This document shows positions 20,034 through 33,296 of a stretch of 64,000 bases of DNA, in pieces. The notes beneath the pieces are model-generated. The model did no database searches. It had not been told where the DNA came from and saw nothing but the letters and a program-made list of their open reading frames with translations. Location of the stretch: assembly GCF_000753715.1 (NCBI RefSeq), contig NZ_JPER01000001.1, positions 744,001-808,000 of the forward strand, in the 5' to 3' direction. Each line of letters begins with the position of its first letter. The stretch's first letter is position 1. Origin of the DNA: Pseudidiomarina salinarum (GTDB lineage: Bacteria > Pseudomonadota > Gammaproteobacteria > Enterobacterales > Alteromonadaceae). Both the position numbers and the translations under genes were made by a program.

Positions 20034-20858
20034 TCAGAAGCGGTGCCGCTCGATATTGGTTTCAGCCAGAATTTTGGCAGCGATTTCCTCAACCGAGAAA
20101 CGAGTGGAATCGAGAAACGGGATCGCTTCCCGGCGATACATCTTTTCGACTTCGTTTAGTTCGTAACGGCATTGCTGCAATGAGGCATAGCTGCTTCCCT
20201 CACGGCGCTTGGTGCGGATTTCATGCAGGCGCTGTGGATCCAGTGTCAGACCGAATATCTTGTGCCGATGCGCCTTCAGCACTTTGGGTAATTGCAGATT
20301 TTCCAGCTTGTCGTCTTCGGTCAGCGGATAGTTGGCCGCTTTAATACCGTAGTGCAACGCCAGATATAAACTGGTGGGGGTTTTGCCGGTGCGGGATACA
20401 CCTAATAGGATAATATCCGCCTCATCGTAATCGGATACATTGCTGCCATCGTCGTTTGCCATCGCGTAGTTGACGGCCTCTATGCGGAAGTCGTAGCTTT
20501 CGCGGATACCGTTTTCCTGAATACCATGAGTCCGGTGAGTTTTCGGCTGAGCCGGAATCCCCAGTTCTTTGCTCATTGGCGCAACAAAATAATCAAGAAA
20601 GTCATAACAGCTGCCGCGGCTGCTGGTGATAATACGCTTCACATCCACACTTACAAAGGTGTGAAAGATGATCGGCCGTTCGCCACTATCGGTATAGGCC
20701 TTGTTTATCCGCGCTACCGCTTGTTGTGCTTTGTCGAGACTATCGATAAAAGCCAGGGTTTTGTGTTCAACTTTAAGCGGGAACATCGACAGCATCGCTT
20801 TACCGAAAGCCTCAGCAGTTAAGGCGGTGCCGTCAGAAATGTAGAAAATCGTACGCAT
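20034..20858 (-). CDS. ppsR: PEP synthase regulatory protein (bifunctional kinase/pyrophosphorylase)
   Basis: A 274-residue DUF299 protein that inactivates PpsA by ADP-dependent threonine phosphorylation and reactivates it by phosphate-dependent removal. It opens with '[15 protein letters not shown]', typical of the family, and has a P-loop-like [11 protein letters not shown] near residue 150. The length matches E. coli PpsR/YdiA (277). It is divergent from ppsA with 125 bases between, the same layout as in E. coli. Confidence 0.95.
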   Translation of the reverse strand: MRTIFYISDGTALTAEAFGKAMLSMFPLKVEHKTLAFIDSLDKAQQAVARINKAYTDSGERPIIFHTFVSVDVKRIITSSRGSCYDFLDYFVAPMSKELGIPAQPKTHRTHGIQENGIRESYDFRIEAVNYAMANDDGSNVSDYDEADIILLGVSRTGKTPTSLYLALHYGIKAANYPLTEDDKLENLQLPKVLKAHRHKIFGLTLDPQRLHEIRTKRREGSSYASLQQCRYELNEVEKMYRREAIPFLDSTRFSVEEIAAKILAETNIERHRF

Positions 20859-20983
20859 GAAGATTAATCCTGGAATAGAAATGCATAAGAGATGTTAACT
20901 TGTGGTGGCCCAGTGTGTAAAATAAACCGCATCGGGTGACCGCGGACAGGTCGCATCCAGCCTAAACTCACGAGGAATTCAGT

Positions 20984-23377
20984 GTGCAGAACAATGTGCA
21001 AGAGAACGTGCAAGACTACGTACTTTGGTATGATCAGCTTGGGATGAACGATGTCAGTCGGGTCGGTGGCAAAAATGCCTCGCTTGGCGAAATGATTAGC
21101 AATTTGGCTGGTGCCGGGGTGGAAGTGCCCAATGGCTTTGCCACGACCGCTGAAGCGTTTAACGAATTCCTCGATCAGAGCGGCGTCAACGACCGCATCT
21201 ACGCCTTGCTGGATGATCTCGACACCAATGACGTCAAGGCGCTGGCTGAGGCGGGTAAGAAAATTCGCCAGTGGGTTATTGAAACCCCATTCCAGAGTGC
21301 TTTAAACGACGCTATTCATGAAGCCTATGAAAAACTGAGCGGCGGAAATGATGAAGTCAGTTTCGCCGTACGTAGTTCAGCGACCGCCGAGGATATGCCC
21401 GACGCATCGTTTGCCGGCCAGCAGGAAACCTTTCTCAATGTTCGCGGCATCGATAGCATTATGGAAGCTATCAAGCACGTATTTGCGTCGCTGTTTAACG
21501 ATCGTGCGATTTCCTATCGGGTCCATCAGGGCTATGATCATCGCGGTGTGGCATTATCCGCGGGTATTCAGCGGATGGTTCGCAGCGACATTGCGTCGTC
21601 CGGCGTGATGTTCTCAATTGATACTGAATCCGGTTTTGATCAGGTGGTGTTTATTACCTCATCTTTCGGGCTGGGTGAAATGGTCGTGCAGGGTGCGGTC
21701 AACCCGGATGAGTTTTATGTCCACAAGCCAACGTTGAAGGCGCGTAAACCGGCGGTGTTGCGGCGCAATCTGGGTAGTAAGAAAATCCAGATGATCTACG
21801 CGGATAGCCAGGAGCACGGCAAGCAAACTGAAATTGTTGATATCCCGGAACAGCAAAGCCGCACCTTCTCATTATCTGATAGTGAAGTGGAAGCCTTAGC
21901 CCGGCAGGCGGTGATTATTGAAAAACATTATCAGCGGCCGATGGACATTGAATGGGCGAAAGATGGTATCGACGGCAAGCTGTATATAGTGCAGGCGCGG
22001 CCGGAAACCGTGCAGTCAAATAAAGGCGGGCAGGCGCTGGAGCGCTACGCCCTCAAACAAAGTGGCGAGTTGATTGCCAGTGGCCGCGCTATCGGTCAGC
22101 GTATCGGCGCCGGCAAGGCCCGGGTGCTGAAAGATATTTCCGAGATGGATCAGGTGCAGCCGGGCGATGTGCTGGTAACGGACATGACGGATCCCGACTG
22201 GGAACCCATCATGAAACGAGCGTCGGCCATTGTTACCAATCGCGGCGGACGTACCTGTCATGCCGCGATTATTGCCCGCGAGCTGGGTATCCCGGCGGTG
22301 GTCGGCTGTGGCGACGCAACCAGCCGTATTCATGCCGGTGATCAGGTAACAGTGTCTTGTGCCGAAGGCGATACCGGTTTTATTTATCAGGGTGAACTGG
22401 AGTTTGACGTGACCAGCTCTGAAGTTGGCGATATGCCAGCACTGCCGCTGAAGATCATGATGAATGTGGGTAACCCTGATCGGGCCTTTGATTTTGCCAG
22501 CTTGCCCCATGCCGGGGTAGGCCTGGCCCGGTTAGAATTCATTATTAACCGGATGATCGGAGTGCACCCGAAAGCACTGCTGAACTTTGATAAGCAGAGC
22601 CCGGAACTTAAGAAGCAAATCAGTGAATTTATGGCGGGTTACTCAAGCCCGCGCGAATACTATGTCGCTAAACTGGCTGAAGGGATTTCGACGCTGGGCG
22701 CTGCCTTCTCGCCGGAGCGGGTTATCGTGCGGATGTCTGATTTTAAATCAAACGAATACGCCAACCTGATTGGGGGCCGTCAGTACGAACCCCATGAAGA
22801 AAACCCGATGCTGGGTTTCCGCGGCGCCTCGCGTTATATATCAGAAGATTTTCGCGAGTGCTTTGCGATGGAATGTGAAGCCATTAAGCGGGTCCGTAAT
22901 GAAATGGGCCTGACCAATATTGAAATCATGATTCCCTTTGTCCGGACCCTGGAAGAAGGCCGTAAAGTTATTGAGTTGCTGGCCGAGCAAGGCCTGCGTC
23001 AGGGCGAGAGAGGGCTGCGGGTGATCATGATGTGTGAACTGCCGTCAAACGCGTTACTGGCGGAGCAGTTCCTGGATATCTTTGATGGTTTCTCAATCGG
23101 TTCCAACGACTTAACCCAGCTGACACTTGGCCTTGATCGTGACTCAGGCGTTATTGCGCACCTGTTTGATGAGCGCAATGAAGCGGTGAAAGCGATGTTG
23201 TCGATGGCGATTCAGGCGGCTAAGAAAAAAGGCAAGTACGTTGGCATCTGCGGGCAGGGACCTTCGGATCACGCTGATTTCGCCGCCTGGCTGGTTGAGC
23301 AGGGCATTGATTCGGTTTCATTAAACCCCGATACTGTGGTGGAAACCTGGCTGTATCTGGCCGAACAACACGGGTAA
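20984..23377 (+). CDS. ppsA: Phosphoenolpyruvate synthase
   Basis: A 797-residue PEP synthase (pyruvate + ATP + water to PEP + AMP + phosphate), needed for gluconeogenesis from three-carbon substrates. Domains in order: ATP-grasp nucleotide-binding region with '[11 protein letters not shown]' near residue 25, the swivelling domain with [11 protein letters not shown] carrying the phosphohistidine and the neighbouring threonine that PpsR modifies, and the C-terminal TIM-barrel with [10 protein letters not shown] (catalytic cysteine). It starts at GTG 20984 after ACGAGGA; the first codons contain three near-repeats of GTGCA(A/G). Confidence 0.97.
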   Translation: MQNNVQENVQDYVLWYDQLGMNDVSRVGGKNASLGEMISNLAGAGVEVPNGFATTAEAFNEFLDQSGVNDRIYALLDDLDTNDVKALAEAGKKIRQWVIETPFQSALNDAIHEAYEKLSGGNDEVSFAVRSSATAEDMPDASFAGQQETFLNVRGIDSIMEAIKHVFASLFNDRAISYRVHQGYDHRGVALSAGIQRMVRSDIASSGVMFSIDTESGFDQVVFITSSFGLGEMVVQGAVNPDEFYVHKPTLKARKPAVLRRNLGSKKIQMIYADSQEHGKQTEIVDIPEQQSRTFSLSDSEVEALARQAVIIEKHYQRPMDIEWAKDGIDGKLYIVQARPETVQSNKGGQALERYALKQSGELIASGRAIGQRIGAGKARVLKDISEMDQVQPGDVLVTDMTDPDWEPIMKRASAIVTNRGGRTCHAAIIARELGIPAVVGCGDATSRIHAGDQVTVSCAEGDTGFIYQGELEFDVTSSEVGDMPALPLKIMMNVGNPDRAFDFASLPHAGVGLARLEFIINRMIGVHPKALLNFDKQSPELKKQISEFMAGYSSPREYYVAKLAEGISTLGAAFSPERVIVRMSDFKSNEYANLIGGRQYEPHEENPMLGFRGASRYISEDFRECFAMECEAIKRVRNEMGLTNIEIMIPFVRTLEEGRKVIELLAEQGLRQGERGLRVIMMCELPSNALLAEQFLDIFDGFSIGSNDLTQLTLGLDRDSGVIAHLFDERNEAVKAMLSMAIQAAKKKGKYVGICGQGPSDHADFAAWLVEQGIDSVSLNPDTVVETWLYLAEQHG

Positions 23378-23385
23378 AAAATCTT

Positions 23386-26300
23386 GTGACAAACACATTG
23401 CCGGTTCATGACCAGCATAGCCAGCCAGAGCCTGGTTATCAGAGCTATCTGGCTGCGCTAAAAACAGCTGGTTTTGACGGCGATATTGATGCGAGTTACG
23501 CCGGGCGACTGATAGCCGCGACCGATAACAGTATCTATCAGCAGCTACCCCAGGCAGTCCTCTATCCGCGCAGCCGCCAGGCGTTATCGGCGGCGCTTAA
23601 GCTGGCCCGGAGTGACGAATTTAAACCGCTTCGCTTCACCCCGCGGGGCGGCGGAACCGGTACCAATGGCCAGGCCCTGGCCGCCGGCGTAGTGATCGAC
23701 CTCAGCCGTTACTTTAAAGAGATTACGGAAGTATCCGCCGCTGACGGCTGGGTTCGCTGTCAGGCGGGCGTCATTAAAGATCAACTGAACGACGCCATCC
23801 GATCCGCGGGTTGGTTCTTTTCTCCCGACTTGTCAACCAGCAACCGGGCGACAATCGGCGGTATGATTAATACCGATGCGTCGGGGCAGGGCTCGTTGGT
23901 GTACGGTAAAACCAGCGACCACATACTGGAACTGACAGCGGTATTAATCTGCGGTGAAGTGATTCATACGCGGCCGGTAACCGTTACTGATGCGCTCAAA
24001 CTGGCTGAAGGCAGTTCCACAGAAGCAGCAATTTATCGTCAGGTGCTGGCTACTGCGATCGGCCAGCGCAGCGCCATTGAAGCCAAATTCCCGCCCCTGA
24101 ACCGGTTTCTTACCGGTTATGACATCAAACACTGCTATGACCCTGATGCCCAGACTATTGATTTGTCCCGTTTATTAGCGGGTTCTGAAGGTACGTTGGC
24201 GTTTATCACTGACGCTCGCCTCAAGCTGACACCAATTCCACGCCACAAGCTGCTGGTTACGGTTAAATACAGTGATTTTCAGTCGGCATTGCGTCACGCA
24301 CCTGCCTTAGTGCGTGCCCGGGCCACCTCGGTGGAAACAATTGACAGTAATGTACTGAATCTGGCGCGCCAGGATATTATCTGGCACCAGGTTAAAGAGC
24401 AGCTGCGCGAAGTGGTCGGCGGCGCGGCGATGGACGGTATTAATATCGTTGAGTTCACCGCAACGGACGCTGACGAAATTGAAGACAAGCTGAATCAGCT
24501 GACGTCCAGTTTGGATCAGGATAGCAGCGCCAGTGAACGCACCGGTGTGCTGGGCTATCAGATTTGTCGTGATGCTGCCAGTATTCAGACTATTTACGCC
24601 ATGCGCAAAAAGGCGGTAGGGCTGTTAGGCGCTACCAAAGGCCAGCGCAAGCCGGTCGCTTTTGTCGAAGATACGGCGGTGCCGCCGGAAAATCTTGCTG
24701 ATTTTATTATGGAATTTCGCGGGATCCTGGATGCACATGGTTTACATTACGGAATGTTCGGCCACGTTGATGCCGGTGTCCTTCATGTCCGGCCCGCGCT
24801 GGATATGACAAATCCCACTGACGAAGCGCTGATTCGGTTAATTAGCGATAAAGTGGTGGCGCTGACCATGAAATACGGCGGGCTGTTGTGGGGCGAGCAC
24901 GGCAAGGGCTACCGTTCTGAATACAGCCCGGAATTTTTTGGTGCCGCACTGTACGCGGAGCTGCAAAAAATTAAAGCGGTATTTGACCCGCACAACCGGC
25001 TCAATCCCGGCAAAATTTGCACGCCCTGGCACTCAGACGAGAAGCTGCTATCTATTGATGAAACCAAGCGTGGTTTTTACGATCGCCAGATCCCTCTGGA
25101 CGTACGCGAAAGCTATCGCCCGGCAATGGACTGTAATGGTAATGGCTTGTGCTTTAACTATGCTGCCGACTCGGCTATGTGTCCGTCGTACAAAGCGACC
25201 GGCGATCGGCGTTATTCGCCAAAAGGCCGGGCCGGGCTAATCCGCGAGTGGCTGCGCCTGAATCAGCATGAGAACTTCGATGCCCGCGCGATTCCTGAGA
25301 CAGGTAAAAGCGGTCTGTTACGCCGCCGGAAAGGGGCTGCTCCCGGTGATTTCAATCATGAAATAAAACAGTCCATGGACGCCTGCCTGGCCTGCAAAGC
25401 CTGCGCCAGCCAGTGCCCGGTTAAAGTGGATGTGCCGGCGTTTCGCTCCCGCTTTCTGGCATGGTATCACCAGCGCTATCGCCGGCCACTGGCTGATTAC
25501 CTGGTGGGTTCGATCGAGCGCACGGCACCACTGCTGGCCCGGTATCCGCGCACAGCCAACCTGCTGACGCATAATCCGCTAAGTCGCTGGTTGATGGCCC
25601 GTGCCATAGGCTATGTTGACGCCCCAAGGTTATCGGTTCCCGATATTGTTACGCGCTGGCAGCAACGCAACTGGCCGCAATACAGCGCTGCACAGCTGGC
25701 AAAGCTCAGTGCTGAAGAACGGGCAGGCATGGTTGTTATTGTCCAGGATCCTTTCACCAGCTTTTATGAAGCCGAAGTGGTTGAAGCCTTCGGGCGGGTT
25801 GCTGAAAAGCTCGGTTTTACGCCGGTGCTGCTTGATTTTATCGGGAATGGTAAGGCCCAGCATGTAAAAGGCTTTTTGCGCGAATTCCGGCACACTGCAG
25901 AGCAGGTGACCGCCCAGTTACAGATACTGGCGGAATTAGAGCTGCCAATGGTTGGGATGGATGCCTCGACGGTGCTGTGCCTGGCGGATGAATATCATTT
26001 TTACGTTCCCGCTGCTAAGAACTTCAGCGTGCAACTGGTACAAAGCTGGTTAAGTCAGCAAGCAGAAAGCCTCGCCAGACTAAAGCCCGCGAAACCAGTG
26101 GATACTGATTTTATCTTACTCACCCATTGTACCGAACAGACTGCGGTGCCACAGGCGAGTGCAGACTGGCAGAGCCTGTTCAGTGCAGTTGGCTTGCAGG
26201 TGCGGCCGCTGGCGACAGGATGTTGTGGTATGGCGGGTACCTACGGCCATGAGCTGCCGAATCAGGCGAATAGCAAAAAGCTGTACCAGTTAAGCTGGGC

Positions 26301-26445
26301 AGATAAAGTAGCGCAAGCGGGAGCAGAAGGGTTGTTAGTGACTGGATTCTCGTGCCGTTCACAGGTGAAGCGGATGTCGGCAGCTGAGAAGAATAATCTG
26401 CAGCGGGCGCGGCACCCGCTGCAGGTATTAGCTGAACAACTGTAA
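23386..26445 (+). CDS. FAD-linked oxidoreductase with iron-sulfur domain, YdiJ type (D-2-hydroxyglutarate dehydrogenase)
   Basis: A 1019-residue fusion. An N-terminal PCMH-type FAD-binding domain ('RGGGTGTNGQALAAG', about 87-101) is followed by the FAD oxidase C-terminal domain, a two-cluster ferredoxin-like region (CNGNGLCFN...CP and CLACKACASQCP, about 580-690) and a C-terminal CCG domain (GCCGMAGTYGHE). E. coli YdiJ, of the same architecture and length, oxidises D-2-hydroxyglutarate to 2-oxoglutarate. It begins 8 bases after ppsA, probably in one transcript; the GTG start has no clear ribosome site. Its stop is only two bases from that of the convergent leucine dehydrogenase. Confidence 0.9.
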   Translation: MTNTLPVHDQHSQPEPGYQSYLAALKTAGFDGDIDASYAGRLIAATDNSIYQQLPQAVLYPRSRQALSAALKLARSDEFKPLRFTPRGGGTGTNGQALAAGVVIDLSRYFKEITEVSAADGWVRCQAGVIKDQLNDAIRSAGWFFSPDLSTSNRATIGGMINTDASGQGSLVYGKTSDHILELTAVLICGEVIHTRPVTVTDALKLAEGSSTEAAIYRQVLATAIGQRSAIEAKFPPLNRFLTGYDIKHCYDPDAQTIDLSRLLAGSEGTLAFITDARLKLTPIPRHKLLVTVKYSDFQSALRHAPALVRARATSVETIDSNVLNLARQDIIWHQVKEQLREVVGGAAMDGINIVEFTATDADEIEDKLNQLTSSLDQDSSASERTGVLGYQICRDAASIQTIYAMRKKAVGLLGATKGQRKPVAFVEDTAVPPENLADFIMEFRGILDAHGLHYGMFGHVDAGVLHVRPALDMTNPTDEALIRLISDKVVALTMKYGGLLWGEHGKGYRSEYSPEFFGAALYAELQKIKAVFDPHNRLNPGKICTPWHSDEKLLSIDETKRGFYDRQIPLDVRESYRPAMDCNGNGLCFNYAADSAMCPSYKATGDRRYSPKGRAGLIREWLRLNQHENFDARAIPETGKSGLLRRRKGAAPGDFNHEIKQSMDACLACKACASQCPVKVDVPAFRSRFLAWYHQRYRRPLADYLVGSIERTAPLLARYPRTANLLTHNPLSRWLMARAIGYVDAPRLSVPDIVTRWQQRNWPQYSAAQLAKLSAEERAGMVVIVQDPFTSFYEAEVVEAFGRVAEKLGFTPVLLDFIGNGKAQHVKGFLREFRHTAEQVTAQLQILAELELPMVGMDASTVLCLADEYHFYVPAAKNFSVQLVQSWLSQQAESLARLKPAKPVDTDFILLTHCTEQTAVPQASADWQSLFSAVGLQVRPLATGCCGMAGTYGHELPNQANSKKLYQLSWADKVAQAGAEGLLVTGFSCRSQVKRMSAAEKNNLQRARHPLQVLAEQL

Positions 26446-26447
26446 GC

Positions 26448-27494
26448 TTAAGCCTGTTTTGCTTTCGCTTTGGCGATAACTTCGCGGGCTAATTCGTCCG
26501 CAATTTCACCAGTAGGGCGATTCTCTTGTTCAGCCCGGGTAAAGATCGTATCCAGGGTATTATAGATGTCGCGAACCCGTTGATCGGTCTCGGCACGGCT
26601 CATACTGGCCGCTTCACTGCAGACATGGATAACGCCGCCGGCATTGATGACGTAATCCGGTGCGTACAGGATACCCATATCACTGACAATTTTGTCATGG
26701 GCAACAGTGGCCAGCTGGTTATTGGCACTGCCGGCGATGATTTTGGCTTTCATCTGTTCTAAAGTCGCATCATTAATGGTTGCGCCCAGTGCACATGGAG
26801 CATAGACATCGACGTCCAGGCCATAAATCTCTTCCAGGCCGACTACAGTGGCGCCTAATTCTTTTTCGGCACGTTCGCAGGCTTCTTCATTGATATCAGT
26901 TACAAACAGCCTGGCGCCTTCGTTCGCACAGTATTTAGCGAAGTCATAACCAACAGCACCCAGACCCTGAATAGCGATTTTCAGGCCCTTAAGCTCGTCG
27001 CTGCCGAACTTGTGTTTGGCGGCAATTTTCAGACCAAGGTAAGTGCCCAGCGCGGTATGCGGCGAAGGATCACCGGCTTTACCGGTGGTACCGGCTACAT
27101 AGCTGGTTTCTTCGGCAACAATTTCAATATCGGTGGTACGGATATTGACGTCTTCGGCAGTAATGTAGCGTCCGCTTAACGAGTTAACGAAGCGGCCATA
27201 GGCGCGGAACAGTTCAGGGGTCTTAATTTTCTTGGCATCACCGATGATAACGGCCTTACCACCACCCAGCGGCAGACCCGCTAAAGCGCTTTTATAAGTC
27301 ATGCCACGGGATAAACGGAGAACGTCGGTTAAGGCTTCAGCAGAGGATGCATAGTTCCACAACCGGGTTCCGCCTAGCGACGGGCCAAGGGTTGTATCAT
27401 GAATAGCGATGATGGCTTTTAAGCCCGTTTCTTTATCGTGACAAAACACGACTTGCTCGTGTTGGTCGAATTCTTTGTGCTCAAACAGAGACAT
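26448..27494 (-). CDS. Leucine dehydrogenase (Glu/Leu/Phe/Val dehydrogenase family)
   Basis: A 348-residue NAD-dependent amino acid dehydrogenase that interconverts branched-chain amino acids and their 2-oxoacids. The N-terminal part has 'GPSLGGTRLW' and the catalytic lysine in LPLGGGKAVI; the Rossmann motif IQGLGAVGYD follows. Length and motifs fit leucine rather than glutamate dehydrogenase. I chose ATG 27494 (MSLFEHKEF) because GAGGA lies 10 bases upstream; the longer frame from 27515 has no ribosome site. Confidence 0.92.
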   Translation of the reverse strand: MSLFEHKEFDQHEQVVFCHDKETGLKAIIAIHDTTLGPSLGGTRLWNYASSAEALTDVLRLSRGMTYKSALAGLPLGGGKAVIIGDAKKIKTPELFRAYGRFVNSLSGRYITAEDVNIRTTDIEIVAEETSYVAGTTGKAGDPSPHTALGTYLGLKIAAKHKFGSDELKGLKIAIQGLGAVGYDFAKYCANEGARLFVTDINEEACERAEKELGATVVGLEEIYGLDVDVYAPCALGATINDATLEQMKAKIIAGSANNQLATVAHDKIVSDMGILYAPDYVINAGGVIHVCSEAASMSRAETDQRVRDIYNTLDTIFTRAEQENRPTGEIADELAREVIAKAKAKQA

Positions 27495-27714
27495 GTGCAG
27501 TGTATCCTCGTTCATACCAAAATTGCGCGCACATTAGCATTTTGCGAGTTTTTGCGCCAGTCAATATGCGAAATAAGCAGTTAACGTAAACGTAAACCGC
27601 AGCAAGCTAAGTTTACAGTATCTGGTGCTTTGCGCCCAGTTCCTTTCGTGGTTCTTTCGCGATAGTATAGAGGGCTAATCCTCATATAAAACTGACATAG
27701 GGTGTAGCAGTATT

Positions 27715-28143
27715 ATGGCAGAACAACAGCCTCAGATGACCGAAGCCGAAGCCTCTGAGTGGGTTCGGCAGCAGTTTCAGCAAGCCAATAAGTATCTGGC
27801 TGAAAAAGGGATCCTTACGGATCGGGTATTAACCAAAGAATCGCGGTATTTAGTACCTCATGTCGCGGTCTGGAAGTTCTCGACTCAGGATAAAGTGGAT
27901 GTATGGGTTGTTAACGGCGATGTTCCCAGCGATGTGGTGGGTGTGAATGCGGCGAAAACTGCGCGGGAAGCCCTTCGGCATTTCTCGCTGCAATGGCAGA
28001 TTAAAGCAGACAAGATCCTGACCGATGCCAAGCTGAGTCAGGACCCTGAACAACAGAAATATGCCAAATACCTGATCCAGAGCGCGGAAAACCTGTACCA
28101 AACCACGCAAGTTGAAGATCTCTGGGCTGACCAGCAAGCTTAA
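27715..28143 (+). CDS. DUF4826 family protein of unknown function
   Basis: A 142-residue, soluble, charged protein without signal peptide or membrane segment. It matches my memory of the DUF4826 family, found mainly in Alteromonadales and relatives, with an N-terminal 'EWVRQQFQ.A..YLAEKGI' helix, a central 'VAVWKF......VWVV.GD.P.D' strand region and a C-terminal helical half. No function is known to me. It stands alone, convergent with roxA, 220 bases from the divergent leucine dehydrogenase start. Confidence 0.8.
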   Translation: MAEQQPQMTEAEASEWVRQQFQQANKYLAEKGILTDRVLTKESRYLVPHVAVWKFSTQDKVDVWVVNGDVPSDVVGVNAAKTAREALRHFSLQWQIKADKILTDAKLSQDPEQQKYAKYLIQSAENLYQTTQVEDLWADQQA

Positions 28144-28159
28144 AGGGCATAACCCGGAG

Positions 28160-31309
<3,150 letters not shown>

Positions 31310-31313
<4 letters not shown>

Positions 31314-32425
31314 AGCAGCACCTCGTGCGAGCTCAGGCGCTGCTCAATAATACCACCGCCCAGACAGACCTCATCGAGGTAGAAGACTGCTGACTGTCCG
31401 GGGGTAACAGCAGCCACCGGCTCGTCAAAATCGACCCGGCACTGACCATCCGCCTGCGGGGTCAGCAGACACGGAATATCCTGCTGCCGATAGCGGGTTT
31501 TCACCGCGCAACGTACAGGAACCTTCGGGCCAATACGATCAACCCAATGTAACTGGCCGGCCATGAGGCCATCAGAGAAAAGCCGCGGGTGATTACTGCC
31601 CTGGGCGACGATAAGCACGTTTCTTTCCAGGTCTTTATCGACTACATACCAGGGATCGTCGCTGGCATCGGCCAAACCACCAATATGCAGGCCTTTGCGC
31701 TGGCCCAGAGTGTGATACATCAAGCCTTCATGTTCACCTAACTGCTGACCATCAACGGATTCAATTTTGCCGGGCCGGGCAGGCAGATACTGCTGCAGAA
31801 AATCTTTGAATTTACGCTCGCCGATAAAGCAAATACCGGTGGAATCTTTCTTATCGGCGGTAACCAGCCCCTGTTGCTCAGCGATGCGGCGTACTTCTGG
31901 TTTCTCCAGTTCACCGACCGGAAACAAGGTTTGCGCGACATGGGTATGAGCCAGGGTATAGAGGAAATAGCTCTGGTCTTTATTGGCATCCAGGCCACGC
32001 AGCAACTGAAACTTACCGTCATGCTCACGGCGCCGGACATAGTGGCCGGTGGCAATATAATCAGCGCCTAACGCTTCTGCAGCGAACTCGAGAAAAGCTT
32101 TAAACTTAATCTCTTTATTGCACATAATATCGGGGTTTGGGGTGCGTCCCGCCCGGTATTCGTCAAGAAAATACTCAAATACATTGTCCCAGTATTCGGC
32201 GGCAAAATTGACGGTATGCAGCTCAATGCCGAGCCGGGCGCAAACGGCTTCCGCATCGGCCAGGTCGGTCGCAGCAGCACAGTATTCCGCGGTATCGTCT
32301 TCTTCCCAGTTTTTCATAAACAGGCCTTCAACCTGATAACCCTGCTGTAAAAGCAGGTAGGCTGAAACAGACGAATCAACGCCGCCGGACATCCCGACGA
32401 TAACTTTTTTATCACTATTGGACAT
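31310..32425 (-). CDS. mnmA: tRNA-specific 2-thiouridylase
   Basis: A 371-residue enzyme that thiolates U34 of tRNA Lys, Glu and Gln using sulfur relayed from IscS and TusE. The PP-loop SGGVDS covers residues 13-18, and the catalytic cysteine pair falls at C102 ([12 protein letters not shown]) and C199 (STGICFIG), the same numbers as in E. coli. I use ATG 32425; the frame extends to a TTG at 32431 with no advantage. First gene of mnmA-hflD-purB-roxA. Confidence 0.97.
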
Positions 32426-32482
32426 GGGCAAAAAATGAGTCTCTTCTGACAGAAATTTGGATATAGCTAATGGCGGCGGATT

Positions 32483-33112
32483 TTACCACACCGGAGGCTC
32501 TTCGCGCCACTCGCCCGGTTGCAGCGAGCGCAGCAGCCAGGGCCCGACACCAGCCCGGATAAGGCGCAGAGTGGGGTAGCCAACCGCCGCTGTCATGCGC
32601 CTGACCTGACGGTTCCGTCCTTCCCTTATTTTCAGACATAACCAGGAATCGGGAACGGTCTGGCGTTCGCGTACCGGCGGGTTACGGGGCCAGAGGTTGG
32701 CCGGCTCATCCATCAGGAACGCTTCAGCCGGCGCGGTTAGTCCGTCATTAAGTTCGACACCGCTGCAAAGCGCGGCAAGCGCCGCTTTATCGGGAACACC
32801 TTCAACCTGTACCCAGTACATTTTCGGCAATTTATGGCGGGGGTCGGAAATCTTATGCTGAATAACGCCGTCATTGGTTAATACCAGCAGCCCCTCGCTG
32901 TCTTTATCGAGGCGGCCGGCGGGGTAAACGTCGTTATAAGGCACCAGCCCTTTCAGCGTCGCTTCGTCTGCTTCACCGGAAAACTGTGACAACACACCAT
33001 AAGGTTTATTAAGTACAATCAAGCGAGGATTAGCTGGTCGCGGTCGCGACTCGGATACTGCTTTACGCGGGCGGCGGCGAAAAGGTTGGCCGCTAGTGGT
33101 TTTTGTCGACAT
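32483..33112 (-). CDS. rluE: 23S rRNA pseudouridine synthase RluE
   Basis: A 209-residue RsuA/RluB-type pseudouridine synthase without an S4 domain. The catalytic aspartate is in AGRLDKDSEGLLVLTNDG, and 'NRQVRRMTAAVGYPTLRLIR' is the C-terminal signature. RluE modifies U2457 of 23S rRNA in E. coli, where it also lies near mnmA. A basic, low-complexity N-terminal tail of about 25 residues is present. It precedes mnmA with a 57-base gap. Confidence 0.92.
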   Translation of the reverse strand: MSTKTTSGQPFRRRPRKAVSESRPRPANPRLIVLNKPYGVLSQFSGEADEATLKGLVPYNDVYPAGRLDKDSEGLLVLTNDGVIQHKISDPRHKLPKMYWVQVEGVPDKAALAALCSGVELNDGLTAPAEAFLMDEPANLWPRNPPVRERQTVPDSWLCLKIREGRNRQVRRMTAAVGYPTLRLIRAGVGPWLLRSLQPGEWREEPPVW

Positions 33113-33181
33113 GATAAAGTCCTGACCAACTTGATTATAAGGCTTGGTTTGCCGGCTATTATCGCGCTATTGTGCGTTTAT

Positions 33182-33203
33182 TACCACATAAGTACCACAC
33201 AAG
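33182..33203. repeat. 11-bp imperfect tandem duplication
   Basis: TACCACATAAG and TACCACACAAG follow each other, with a third partial TACC. The repeat is in the divergent spacer between rluE and the membrane protein gene. Confidence 0.75.
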
Positions 33204-33296
33204 TACCGCCACTGATTTTGTGATTTCGAAGCTTTGGCGGATAGTGCTAGACTAATAACACGAAATTTTTTAATTACATGGCGGAGAACAGCAAGG

